Positions 34,901-48,600 of a stretch of 64,000 nucleotides of DNA are shown here, piece after piece. The notes under the pieces are model-generated. The model did no database searches and was not told where the DNA came from. It was given only the letters and a program-made list of their open reading frames with translations. A program made the translations under genes and the position numbers. The stretch comes from Prostheceraeus crozeri (taxonomy: Eukaryota; Platyhelminthes; Polycladida; Euryleptidae). The stretch lies in contig CAJQUW010008688.1 in NCBI GenBank assembly GCA_907163375.1, forward strand, positions 67,001 to 131,000. The letters are read 5' to 3'. Each line of letters begins with the position of its first letter. Position 1 is the stretch's first letter.

Positions 34901-36625
34901 GCCCACCTAGTCACCAAACCACCGCAGACAGTAAAGAAGAGAGGTCCCATCAGTACGGCCCGTAGCGACAGAGGTCGAGGAAAGTACACAAAAAGCCCAC
35001 AACGACGCCGCCCACGAGAGCGCCACGACACCCCCCCAAGCCGGACCCCCCCCCCCCGCCAGGGGCCGTCGCACAGCGCGCTCCCAGCCGCCACCGCCCG
35101 CCAGAGAACCGCGCCGGAAGTTCGCGTCACCGGCCGAGCAGCAAAAACCCGTGAAGCCACCCCAAACCAGGCAGCCGACACGCCGACGAGCGGAGCAGCC
35201 CTCGACCAGCCCCCGTTGACCCCAGCACAACAGCGCGCGGTACCGACACCCGCAACCAACGGCACGCGCCAGAGCAGCCGCCACCGAAGACCCACGGCCC
35301 CCCTCGCGAAGACTAGTCGACGCCCACAAGTAGCCACAAACAGCCACCAACTAACCGCCAGGACGCGACACAGAGCACAACCGACGAGCCAGACAGCCAA
35401 CCGCCCCCCGTAGCGAGCGGAGGGCCGCGCGCACCCGCCAGAGCACAAGCCCGCCAGGCACACAGCCGTCCACGCGAACGGCCCGCTCCCCCCGCGCCGC
35501 GCGACGACGAGCACCGCACGGAAGGAAGTACCGAGCGACCCCAGACGCCCCCCCCCAGCAACACAAGCCGCGAGCGTCCGAACAGTACGCGACAAGAGCC
35601 CAACGACGAACCACCGCGCACCCGCGGGCACAGGCCCGTTCGCCTCCACGAAACAGAACAGCGCGAGCCCAACCCGCGGCCCAAGACCCACCTGCCAAGA
35701 GACCACGGTCACCGGAGAAAAATCGGCCCACGCCGACGTAGCCCCGTCCCCCGCCCGCACCCCCCCCCCCGACCACGCCCAGCACCCAGCGCTCAGGCCC
35801 CCCCCGAGCCGCGCGCGCCGTACCGCGCGCGTCGCCAGCCCGTGCCGCCGCCCCAAAGCGCACGCGCGCCGGCCGTACACGCGACACCACGCCGCCGCAC
35901 CGCCCGGCCGCGCCCCACAGTCGTGACCCAGGTCGTCCCGCCCACCCCGCGAAAACCAGACGCCCTGACCCCAAAGACCACAACCCGCCACCCCGCACCG
36001 CACACCAGGTCACGCGACCAAGAGGAGGGGAACGGCGCCAGCGTACCCCGCCCCCGCAGGCCACCACCAGCCCAGCCCGCCGCCGACCGCCGTCAAGTAC
36101 CGCCCGCCACCCACCACGCCACGTTGCACGGCCCCACACGTCCCAGGAACTAGCCCGCAAACGAAACCGCAGTACGCTGACGCACCGCCCCTCCACACCG
36201 GCGCACCGCACCGTCAGCCAGCCGGAGCCTCAACGCGCCACAACCAACCAACCCCGCCCGCGCCGCGGCGAGTAGCGCCAGCCACGCCCACCCCGGCCGG
36301 CCCGCGCCGCGGCCGCGCCCCCAGGCCGCACCACCCAGCAGGCCGCACGACCCACCGAGGCACGTACAGCCCACGTCACGCACCGAGCCGTCGCCCCACA
36401 AAGTTCCGGCCACGGCCAAACACCCGTAAACCCGTAGCCACGCACCCCCCCCCGCGCCCGGAGCCCATGCGCCTAGCGGTCGCAGCCGCGTCCGTCGGAC
36501 GGAGAAGACCGCGAACGCCGCGAGCCACACGCCCGCCCGCTGCGCCCCCCCCCAGCCGGCCCCCGCCCGTACCACTGCGGAGCAACACACACACGACACG
36601 CCAGCGCTTTCGTAAGCGAGCCCGG

Positions 36626-36642
36626 CCCCCCCCCCCCCCCCC
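36626..36642. repeat. C17 homopolymer
   Basis: The longest C run I noticed in the block. Runs of 8-12 C are common around it, as expected from the composition. Confidence 0.8.
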
Positions 36643-39600
36643 GCTGCGGACCAACCCGCCGCCCCCGCCCCCCCACCCACAGGCCCCAGCAGACCCCACC
36701 AGGCAAGTACCACAGAGGACCCAGCGCACGTTCGGTCGCAGAGGCCCAGCGAGGACCCAGAACGCGCGGGAGCCCCGCCCACCCCGGCGCCGCGCGCGCG
36801 GCCGCACCGGCACCGAAGCGACAACCACAAACACACACGTCAGCACCACGTGGCGCCCCTCCCCCAGCGCACGCAGCACAGCACAGCCCGCCCCACGACG
36901 CCCGCGTTCAGAGCGCGGCGGCGGACAACCAGAACGAGGACGGAGCGCAACCAAAGGCGGTTGCCACGACCGACGTTAGGAGACAGGGCGTCGGAGCGCA
37001 CGCCGACAGAGCCAACCCGGGCGACCACAGCAGCCAGCCGCGTGACGGCCACCCCCAGCGTAGGAGCCACACACGGGACCGCACTATAGCACCAGCGCAC
37101 AAACGAACCCCCAGCCTCGTTGTCCACCGCCGGGCCGCCCCCCGCCCGCGCCCCCGCACGCAGCGCACGCCCGGCGCGCGCAAGCCACGGCCCCACCGCG
37201 ACGGGCCCACGTTGCACCCGACCCGACGCCCCCAGCGCGCGTGCGAAACAAAACCAGGCCACACCGACGCCAGTAGCAGCCCCCCGTCGCGTCCGGCGAA
37301 GGAGGAGCCCACCACACAGCCACGCACAGAGCACACCGACAAAACCCCGACCACACCGCGCCCGCCGCGCACGCGCGCCGTCCCGCGGCGCCGAGTACGC
37401 CAAGCAGCCCCCCCGGTCCCCCAAGGAGCGCACAAGAAGGTAACCCGAGTAACGACCACGACGGCGCCCCCCCACGGAACCGCCCAGCCCGCGCCAACCG
37501 AAGCCGCCGAAACGCCGCCGGAGCACGCCACCGTTGCGGACCCACCTGCAGCACAGCCCAACGCGGAAACGACACAAACACCACGACCGTCGCCCCGCTC
37601 CCCCCGCCACAAAGTAAACCGAAAGACGCTCCCAGCGCGCAGTCCCGCGCAAACGCCCCCAGACCAACCCCGTCGCCCAGTCCGCCCCCCGCCCCGACAA
37701 GGCCCAGCCCGAAGCCGACGCGTCCGAGCCCCGTCGCCCCGTGCACCGCCGCGAAGAGTCCAAGAGACGAGCCCCGCCCAGTCGGCGCAGCCACCCCCCC
37801 CGGCAGCGCCGAGCCCAGACGCGCACGCGGACCCCACCGAGCCCCGAGGCGCAGCAAAAACCTGTCACACCCGGCGCCCCCCGCGAGCCAGACGTCGACC
37901 CGCGCCACCCCCCGCCCACCGGACCGGTCCAGCGTCGCGCCCGCTCCGGCACCCGACGCCCGCGCGCCCCGCGCCGAGCGCACACCCCCAGCCCCCGTAG
38001 CCCCCACGCGCCAGGCACCATCGCCCACGCAGCGCCGACCCCCGCGCAGCCCCCCGCGCGGCCCGACCCACCCGCCCCAGGGCCGCCCACCGCCGCCAAG
38101 CGCGCGCGCCGACGCAGCCCACCCACAGCCCCGCCCGACCGGCCAGACCAGCGCCCGCGCGCCCCGCCGCCCGCCCGTCACAGCCCCGTAGCCACCCCGG
38201 TGCCGCTGTCCCCCACGCCGCCACACGACAGCTACCCGCCACCCACAGGCCCGCCGCCCGCCCGCTGGCCCCCGACCTGCCGCGGTGCCGCAGTAGCTCC
38301 GTCACGCGCCCCCACGTGGCACCGGCCCAGGCCGGCGCGAGTCCCCAGCCCCGAGCAGCTAGCCCGCCACCACCATCGCGGTCGCGCGTCCCCGTTCCGC
38401 CCACCGTCCCCAGGGAGCCGGTCCCCGCACCCGCCCCCGCCGGCCCCCAGCCGCAGAGCCACACGCACCGGCACCCACCGCGGCACGACACCAGTCCGAC
38501 GCGCCCCGCCCACCACAACGCGCGAAGAAGTACCGCTGCCCACCACAAGACGTCACGCAGACAACCCCACCAGCGCACGCCAGCACCCAGTCCACGCGAC
38601 GCCGCCCCGTATAGCCGCGACGCCACAGAAGACACATGCCCACGACAGGCAGCCCACACAGCCAAACCACACGACGCGTCACAGAGAGTCAGGCGTAGAC
38701 AGCGGACCACACAACAAGGCAGAGACAGTAAAACGTATAACACCGCCACAAGGCGCCCCGCCAGCCAGACCCAGCAGCCCCCAGCTAGCAATGCACCGCA
38801 AACACCCGCGCCCCCGTCGCACGAAAACCAACCGAAGCCCCCGCCGCACCCGCCCCGTGTCGAAAGCGCGCCCCCGCCGCAAAGCACCACCCCAGCACGC
38901 CGCCACGACGTAGGCCAAAACAGTACAAGCGCGCGGAGAGCACCGCCACCGCCGCCGCGCGCGGCGGAGCGGACCCCGTGAGCCCAAGCGACCGCGCGCC
39001 GCCGAGCCCGCGCCGACCTCGAACCCGCGCCACACGCCAACGCGGCGCCACCGTCGCCACCGACCAGACCCGCCAAGCCCCCCCCCCAGCACAGAAGACC
39101 ACACGTAACGCCGCCCCCCCCCGTCGCCGCAGAAACGACCGGAACCCACAGAACGCAACAGCCCCGAGCAGACGACGAGCGCCAGACCACGCGTGTCCAA
39201 CAAACCCAGCACACACCCAGCACCGCACGCCGCGGCGCACGGCGACACCACGCGCGAAGCCGCTCCACACGCCCCCACCCCACCAAAAGCGCGTACCACC
39301 CGCCACACCGGTCAACCGACGGCACACGCGCAGTCCCAGAGACAGCCGCAAACGCAGACACACGCCGCACAAGCCCGACGAGAACACCACGCAAGAGCCA
39401 GCGCCGAAAAGCGCCCCAAACGCACCCGACCGCCGAACGCGAACCCGGGCACCGCAGCGAGTTGCGTACAGGACGAAGAGGACCACCACAGAGCCAACGC
39501 AAGCGCAGGCCCAGAGAGCAGACCGTCCGAAGACAGCCGACGCAAACAACAAAAGCAACCGCACACAAGACCGCAGGACCCCCACGAGAAACCGCGACCG

Positions 39601-42600
39601 TCGCGCCCGCACCACCCACCGACCGAACCTGTCGGGCCCAGCCAGGACACGCCACGCCCCACAGCAGCAGGGCGCAACGGCCGCCGCGCGGGCCCCAGCC
39701 CCCCAGACGCCGACGTCCGGCCACGGTCACCAGACAAGACCGCGGGACAAAGTAGAGCGCCCAGGTCAACAACAGTAAAACAAGACGGAGTGCGACCCCC
39801 CGACCAAGCGCAACGAGAGCAGTGACACCCCCCAGAACGCCACGAGGACCGCGCGCGGACAGAACAGAGAAGGTCCCCCGACCACCGCCACCGCACCGTC
39901 CCACGAGCGACCCCCAACCCCGGCACCCGCGGACGATCGCAGCGTAGTCGTGACTCGAGGGCCCAGTTCACGCGCGAACCAGCGCAGCGTCCCACCCAGA
40001 ACAAGCCGTCTACCGACCCGCGCCCAGTTCTACCGCACGCCCCAACCACACGTGAACCAGCAGACCCAACGCAGACGCGCACCACGCGCCGTCCCCCGCC
40101 GCAAAACCAGCAGAGCAGACCGTACAAGAGGGACCCTCGACAGCGCACCGCAGGCAAGAACAGACAGAAAAAAACACAAAAAAACAGCAACCCAGAGACC
40201 GAAACCCCCGACCACCCCGCCCAAAGCCCGAAGACAACGCCACAGTTCCGGACCGACCCCACGCCTCGAGCGCAGCGCCCCGAGCGACCAACGTCCCACG
40301 GACCCCGCCCGCCACCACACGCCCCCAACCGACGCCGGACCCACCCGTAAACAAAGGCCCACCGCCGGCGCCACCGCGCGGACACGACCCGCGCCCGGCG
40401 ACGCCCCCGCGCAACCGCACCACTGCGTTCCCGAGCCCACGTCCCGCGGTTCGCGCCAGCCCCAAGACCCGAACCGGCAGCCGTCCCAGCGCGTCAGCCG
40501 AAGACGCGCCCCACCCCGCACGACGTCAGACGACCACAGGACAAGCGTCACCACAGAAAGGCGAGCCGAGAGCGGCCACCAAACACACGGCGAGGACGCA
40601 CCAGCCCCCGTCCCCGTTCCCGCACCACCGCGCTCGCGCCCGTCACGCGCCGTCCAACAGAGGACCAAGCGCCCCCCACAACGAGGCAAAACGGGCAACG
40701 CGCAAAACCCAGCACGCACGCCCGCACCCCGGCCCACAACAGCAGACAGAAGTAGCGCGCACACACAGAACACCTCCCAAGCCAGGCACCAGCACCGAAG
40801 CCGCCGGACCGCCGCGCATCGACACAACGCAGTGCACCCAGAGCGCCACGCACGACCCGGACGCACAAGCCGCCAAACCCTGCGACCCACGCCAGCACGT
40901 ACGCGACGGCGCAAGACGAGGCCGCGCGCCGACGCCCCGCCACAAGCACGACCCAAGTAGGCCTACAAGCAGACGAGCCGCCACCCGCCGGAGCCACCGG
41001 CACCGAACCCACCAGGACCAGCGCGCCACCGCCACGTCTGCTAGAGACCACAAAACCGCACACAACCGGCCGGCCGCGCCACACACCACAAGCTCCCCCG
41101 AACCCCCACCGCAACGCCCCCACCAGAAGCCCCAGCAACCCCACACTCACGCCCCCACCTCCCACCACCAACCGCCGGAGCGCCGCCCACGCCCACGGTC
41201 GCCAACCAGAATAGGCCCGGATCCGGTACGCACAACGGCGAGACGGCCGCACCAGGCGGAAGTAGACAGGCGGAGGCCCCCAACCGCGTACCCACCGGCG
41301 GCACCAGGCGCGCCAGGCGGCCCCCGCAGCGCATCCCCGACACCACAAGCCACCAGTCGCACAGCGACAACGACCAAGGCGCAAGACGCCACACCGCGCA
41401 CCGAGCGCCAGCGCCCCACAACGACCCCAAGCGCAGCACACATCCGCCCCCCACCCCCCACCGAGGCCCCCCCGCCAAGAAAAACGCCACCTTAGAAGCC
41501 AAAAAAAGAACCACCGCGACAGACGCAGACAGGCGCGCGCCCACAGACAACGCAGCCACCACGGCCGCCCGGGCCCCCAGGTCCTCGGATGCACGCGGCG
41601 CCGAGCCACGGACCGCAGTCCGGCGCACCCGCGAGCCACACGACCCCAACGCCCAGCCCACGCAGCCCTCACCAGCCACCAAGACGCAGAGCGCACGCCA
41701 CACACAGCAACAGCGCCACCGCACAGGCCCAACCCGAGCGGAAGCGGTCCAAGTCCACGTCGGCGAAACACACCCCACAGACCCAACCCCCCCGGTCACC
41801 CGGCGCACACACCTGCGGCGACGTCCAACACCCCCCCCCCGCCCCGCGCACGCGCTCGTACAAGCCCCGACCCGCCGCCGCAAGGGGACGAGAGTCACGC
41901 AACACCACAACCCCGCGCCCGCCGCCCGCCGGGCGCACGCCGCTTGCACCACAGGCGCCCAACGGTCCCCCGCGGCCGGCCGCAGCGACAGCGCCACGAC
42001 AACGCGCACCACCGACACGCACGCCCCATGTAACGCCCCCCCGGCCCCACCCACAGACACGGGAAACACCCCGCGACCCGTCCCCGTCACGGCGGCCCCC
42101 GCGCCGCTGACCCGTCCCGCGCCGACCCGCCCCACCCCACCGCGCCCGTCGTACCCGCAGACGCGACGCAGGACATTCCACCGACACGCGCACGCCGCAG
42201 CGAACCGGCGACGACGCCGCCCGCGCCCCGCCTCCCGTTGGCGCCAACGGACACCGCCCCAACACGAAGCCCACCCCCGCAGTCACCGCGTACCCACAGC
42301 CCGCGCACGCACAGCGGCGGCCAGGCCCGCCCGCACGTCCGCGTAGCCGCACGCGCGACCCGCGTCCACGCCACGGCCCAAACTCAAACCAAAAGGCACC
42401 CTCGCGCCCGCCGCCCGCACGTCCCAACCCCCAGCAGTCGGACTCCAGCCCACGAACGTACGGGCCAGGACCCCAACGCGCGCCGACACCGCCAGCGAAC
42501 ACCGCCGCCGTAAACGCCCCCCGCACGCGTAACCACAGACCCCCCCACGCACAGCAGCGACGCGACGCACCGAGCCGTAAACGCAAACCCGCCCAGCCGT

Positions 42601-45600
42601 CCCGTACGCGCCGAGCGCACAGCATGTCAGAGAACCGCGCACGCGTCCGAGACAGCCCGCCCCACGAGTGCCCCCCAGCCGCGCCCCGTCCCCCCCCGCA
42701 GCCACCCCAGCGGCGCAAACGCGCAACGACCCCGTAGCCAAGCCCGAGCGCAACGAGGCCACGAACCCCCGCCCCAGTACCCGGCCCACGCCGCCCGCCC
42801 CCCCGGTACCCCGCGTCCCAGCCGTCCCCACCGGGGCAGCCGCGCCACCCCGCCTCCGCGCGACGACCCCAGCGCCCCGCGCCACCCCCAGGAGCCCCCG
42901 TACGTCATCCCGACGACCACGCGCCGGCTAAACCGAGGCGCGTACCGCCGCGCGCGGGCCGCGAGACCCAGCCACACCGTCGACGTACCGGCGGGACACG
43001 CGTCACGGCCCGCGCGCAGCCGTCAGCGCACGCGCAGACGACACCCGAACCAGACCGGCACAAAAAGCGACTAAGCCAACGTAGCTGCCCGCAGAACCGC
43101 GCACGCACCCCACCCACGACGCGCAGCCCCACTCCACAGGGGAACGCCCAGTCACCCACGCGAGACAGGTCCCTGCACGCCCGGCGCCCCCCAGCCGCCA
43201 CCACCCCAGCCCCGTAGTTAAAGCCAGAGCCCCCTCCCCCGCGCCCCCACCGTGCACACCCAGCTCGCCCAACAACCCGGACACCCGACCGGACGAAGAA
43301 AAGGACAAACGACCTGACCACCGGCACCCCCCAAGCACCGCAGACCCGTTCCCACCCACAAGCGACGTCAACGAGCCGCGCAAACGCACCGACCAGCAAA
43401 AACAGAGAGGAACGAACGCAGCAGACCCACACAACACGAGCGCAGCACACAGAGACGGCGTTGCCACGACCACCGGGAAGGTGACCCGGCCCACCCAAGA
43501 GTCCGACCACGAAAGACAAAACCGCGCCCGGCACCACAGCCAGCGCGGGCAGGCAGCGCACAGAAGAGGCGCCCGAGAGTTACGCAAGACGCAATCGGTA
43601 ACGACCAGACACCGCCGTACGGACGCCAGGTAACAAGACGCCACCAAGACAACAAGCAGTGCCGCAGAAGAAACACAAAAAACGAGACCAAGTTAAGTTC
43701 CCGCCGCCGACGCCGCCCGCCCAACCGACCAAAGCGAGCGGCCCGCCACTGCGCCAACGGCCCAGCAGACCACGGCAGTACCCCGTGCGCGCCGCCCAAG
43801 ACCGACCCACCGCAAGAACGTACAAGTCGCACCATCCCCACGAAGAGGCGCAAAGCCGGACCGAGCCGCGTTAGCCAAACAAGACGACCCCAGAGTCAGT
43901 AGACCACAGTAGACGCAACGCGCGTCCCGCAGCGCGGCCGCACGCCGCCCCGACCGTAGGGCCCGCCCGAGCGGCCCGCCGCACCCCGGCGTACGGCGCC
44001 AGTCCAGCCCACAGACCGACCCCCGACAGCACGACGACGCGGACCAAGGCCCCACCACCGCCCACGCAGGCGCCGACCGCGACCCACACCCGCCGGACGC
44101 CGGCCGCGCGGGCAGACCCAGCACCGCAGGCCCGACCAACACACGCCCACTCTGGGCGGCCCGCCGCGTCCGCCCCCGCTCGCCGACGCCCAGACGCACC
44201 AGCAAGAAAGAGCACAGCCCACAACTACCAAGCCCCACGCTCCGCCCGACCCCAGCCGGCCCCCAACCACACCACCCGCACCCACCACGGCACGCAACGA
44301 AGCCCGGCCCCCCACCCCGGCCTCACCCCAGTAACGTCGCGCTCCCGACCGTAAGCCCGCGCACCCACCCACCCGCCACAGCGGCCCCGCAGCGCAGACC
44401 GCGGCGGCAAGACGCCGAGCCCACCCCCCGGGCCCCCAAACGCACCCACGAGAAGACCAAAGAGGCACCACACCGCCAGCCCACCGCACGCAGCCGACAA
44501 CCCCCAGACCGACAACCCACGCCAAGACAGCCCGCCCGCGCCCGCACCGCCACCAGTCACGAAGAGAGCCCCGAAACCAAGAGCAAGAAAAACCCAGAGA
44601 CCACCCCGCCCCCCGCGCGCGGCCCGTCGTCACGCACCGCCCCCCGCCCCCGCCCGGGCCCCCGAAAGCAGTTCACAGCGCCTGCAACATCGTCCCCCCC
44701 GCCGCCGCCCAGCAACGCCCCCAGACACCCGCACCACACACGCGGAACCAGGCAAAGCAGCCAACCGCCCACCCCGCGGCCGCCCGCCCCGGTACCCGGC
44801 GCAGACGCGGCCGCCCACACAACCAACACGCGCCACCCCACTGCCGCCGTCCCGCCGTTGAGACCCCCCAACCAACCGCGCGCCGCCCCGTAAGAGACAA
44901 GCAACGAAAAGTCGCACCGCAGAGCGTTCCGGGAACGTGCACCGCAACCCCCCCGACCCCCCCGCGCGATCGGCACTCACCAGGCCCGGCGGCCACAACA
45001 CCACGCAGCCAGAACCGCACCGCGAACGACGAACAAGCGACCAGCGAGCCACACACCACCCAAGCCGCACCCCACACAGGGCCACGCAGCCCCAACAGAA
45101 GACGTTCACACCGCCCCCGCACGACAGAGACGAGCGGCCCACCGCAGGCGTCTACACGGTCGCCACAAAAGCCCCGTCCCCGAAGACACGCCGTCCCCGC
45201 GACGAACCGCCCCCCGCCGCCCAGCGTACAATCAGCGAACCCAACCGCCCCAGTAACCGCCAAGAAACACAGACGAGCAGCCACCCGGCGCCCGTCAGTG
45301 CCAGCGCAAAGCCACGTAACAACGCAGCCCACGCGCCCACGACCGCCAACACACGCCCGCAAGCGCCCCGGCGGAAGCGAAACCAGCAAACCGGACACAC
45401 CCACCCACGCCACACGCGCGCAATCCCCTCCAACGTGAGGAGAGACAAGGCAGCGACGCGCACACGCGCCACCGCCCGTGTCACCCGGACCGGAACACAC
45501 CACAAAAGACGGACCGCGGATCCGAACCGCTGCGCCCGAGTACAGCGCAGTCCCCGCGGAGACGACACAGCAGCAGCACCGCCCGTCACCGTAGCGCCCA

Positions 45601-48600
45601 CCGCCCGTCCAACTATCACCCCCACGTACACCCCGCACGCGACGAACGACAACGAGCGCCGCTAGCGCCCCGCCCCCCCGCGCCCCGCCCGCCCCCGCCC
45701 CGTTAGCCCGGGCGCAGCGCCGCCCCCGCGCCCCCCGCCCGCCCCACGCCAGAAGAAAAGACAAGAATTGCGAGAGAGCCACCGCCCCACCCGCGCACGC
45801 GGAACCACGGAGAGCGTCCCCCCAGCGTCCGCCAGCCCCCGCCGCCGACCCATCGGTCGCCGCCACAGGCGCAGCGGCAGCGCGTAACGACCACGCAGCC
45901 CCAGGTACCGAACACCCGCCCCAGCGCACAACGTCGACCCCCCACAGCCGAACACCGCCCGCCCCCCGCCAAGCCCCACGCTCCCAGCCGTCGCACGCCC
46001 CCCAGGGACCCGACACACCCCGGCCCCCCGCGAACCGAACCCCAGCCCCGCCACCCGCACCACACACGCGCCGCCCCAGCCGCCCCACGCCAGCCCGGTC
46101 AAGGAAAGCCAGCCCGCGGGCCGCGCACAGCAAGAAACCCAAGCACGCGGAGGACAGCGCCCCGTCCGCCACGCCAGCACAGCCAAGCCCCCCAAGACGC
46201 CACGCCAAGAGCCACAACCCCCCGCGTCAGCGCCACCGAGCCGAACAGTCCACACACGGAGGCACCCGCACGAGAGGCCCCGCGAGCCCGTCCACGGTCG
46301 CGCCCAGCGCGTCGCCCCGCGTCCCCGCACCCACAGCCGAAGTCCACCACAGGACACCAAAAAGCTTCGAAGAGCACCCGACGTGACCGGACGCCACGAC
46401 CACGACAGCGGTCACCCACGTCGACGACGTCGGTTAAGAAGTAGAAGTAGTAACCCCCCAGCCACACACACGCCAGCACCCCCCGAACGTTAGTCGTCGA
46501 GCCAGGAGCACCCCAGTGAGCCGCCAAGTTCAGGCCACGCACCGGCGAGCCCGCCAGCCACGACACCCCAACACCACAAGACAACCCACGAACCGCCCCG
46601 AACCCCAAGTCCGACCCCCCGCGCCGCCACCGTTCGCACCCATGGCCAGCCACTACGTTAACCAGCAACCAGTCACACCCCGCACCGCGACACCCAGACA
46701 ACGCAGTCGACAGTCCACGGCGCACGGCGACGCAAGCCCAGCGCGCGCCCAGCCCGGCACAGGACAGAATTTCGTGAGCCCCCGCACGACACACCGCAGG
46801 CCCCGGCCCGGCCCCGCCCGCACGCCCCACCCACAACCCAAAAGACCCGCACGAGACGCCCGGCCACGAACCGAAGCACCACCCACACGGCACGTCACAG
46901 GAGTCAGAACGCCCCGGCGCCCGGCGCAGCCCCGCGCGTAGCCCCCACAAAGGCAGTAAAAAGGGGAACAAACCCCAGCGCGTAGGGCAGGCGACCCCGC
47001 ACACGCGTCCGGCGCGAGCGACCGCACCCACCAAGGGCAGGCACGTAACAATTCGCCAAGTCGACAAGCCAACCACCGTTCACCACCCACACCAGCGACG
47101 GCGCGCGGACGCGCGCCACCGTGCCGAGCAAGGGTCGTTAGAGCCCAGCCGGCAGTCAGGGCACGGAACCGAGAGGCGTCGAGAGGACCCGACCGGCACC
47201 ACGCCACCGCGCGCAGTCAGAGACACCGTCAACGAGCCGCGCGCCGCCCGCCCCAAGCCAGACGGCCACCGCCCAGAGGGCCCCTGAGCACGCCGCCCGA
47301 GACCCGCCCCGCCGCAAGCCCGAACCACGAGCCACCCGCAAACAGAACCACCCACGCACCAGCCGAAAGCGCGCCGAGCGACCCGCAAATCAGCGGGCAC
47401 CCGCCGCGAACCGAAAGACCAGAACAGCCCAGGTTACCCGCGGCGCCGCCAGCCCCCCCGCGCGCCCGTGCCACCACACGAGACACCAACGGCCCAGGCC
47501 ATGCGAAACACGCACCCGCCAACCCCCACGAGCACCGTCACCAGCCACCTCGGTCAGACGAGCCGAACCCAGTCACAGTTCGAAGAACCAGACAAGAGTC
47601 GGTCCCGCGAGAGCCACACGCCACCGTAACGGCAGAAGCCCCGACCGCCCCCGTCCAGCACCCACCCCGGCGGGCCGGCCCCGCCCCCCACAGGCCCCCA
47701 CCTGACACACACGACCCCCACACCAGCGCCGCTAGCCGAGCCCCACACCCCCACCCCCCCCCCCCGCACCGACGGACGCAGTACCCCCGAACAACCACCA
47801 GCCCGACCACGTCCGGCGCCAGCCCACGCGCACGGGCGCAAAGCCCGCCGAAGCGGACGCCGAAGTCGACGTAGACCTTACGCACGCGCACAACCAAGCC
47901 AACAGCCATCACCCAACGCGGCACACGACGTCGCGCCCCGCGCGTACGCCACCCCACCCCGCCCCAGCGAGGTCCCCCGCCGACGACGCCCACGCGCACG
48001 ACGGCCGACCAAACACCCCGCCGCGAGTCCCGCCCGCGTCCGGCACCCGCCCAGCAGTCACGACAAGCCGCAGCCCCCGCCGCGCACCCACAGCCGGGCC
48101 AGGAACGAACCCAACAAGCCCGTCGCCCCGCGGGCGACTGCCCGTCGTCCCGACAGCAGTACAACCAGCGAGACCCCACACCCCGCGCGGCAGCGCCGCC
48201 CGACGTCTGCCCGCCCGCCCCCGGCGGCCCGCAGAGCCAAACGCGCATCACCACGAAAGCCCAAACCAGCGTACTGGCTAAGCGTAGAGCCCCAAACAGG
48301 ACCCCCACGCCAGAAACGTTGCGCCGGCCGACGCGCCCGCACGCCCCGCCCCGCCCCACGGCCAGTCGGCCCAGGAGACGCGCGGCCGCGCCCGACGCCG
48401 TCCAGTCCGCGCCGGTCGCGACGCACGTCAAGCGATTCGTCAACCTCAGGCAAAACACACGAGCCGAGCAGTAACCCAGCAAGCCAGCCGCCGCGCGTCG
48501 AAGACACAAGCGGACAGCTACGTTGGGCCAAAGCGCCGCGCAGGCCACAGTGCCGGCAGAGGGGACCACGAACCCGAGGGAGAGACGTCAGGAAACCAAG

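Noticed and set aside
37865..39904. 679-codon minus-strand open frame and many similar long frames from 20.7 kb to the window end
   Set aside because: Several frames on both strands are open over the same bases, the residues simply mirror the base composition, and no motif or domain is recognisable. T depletion alone explains them.
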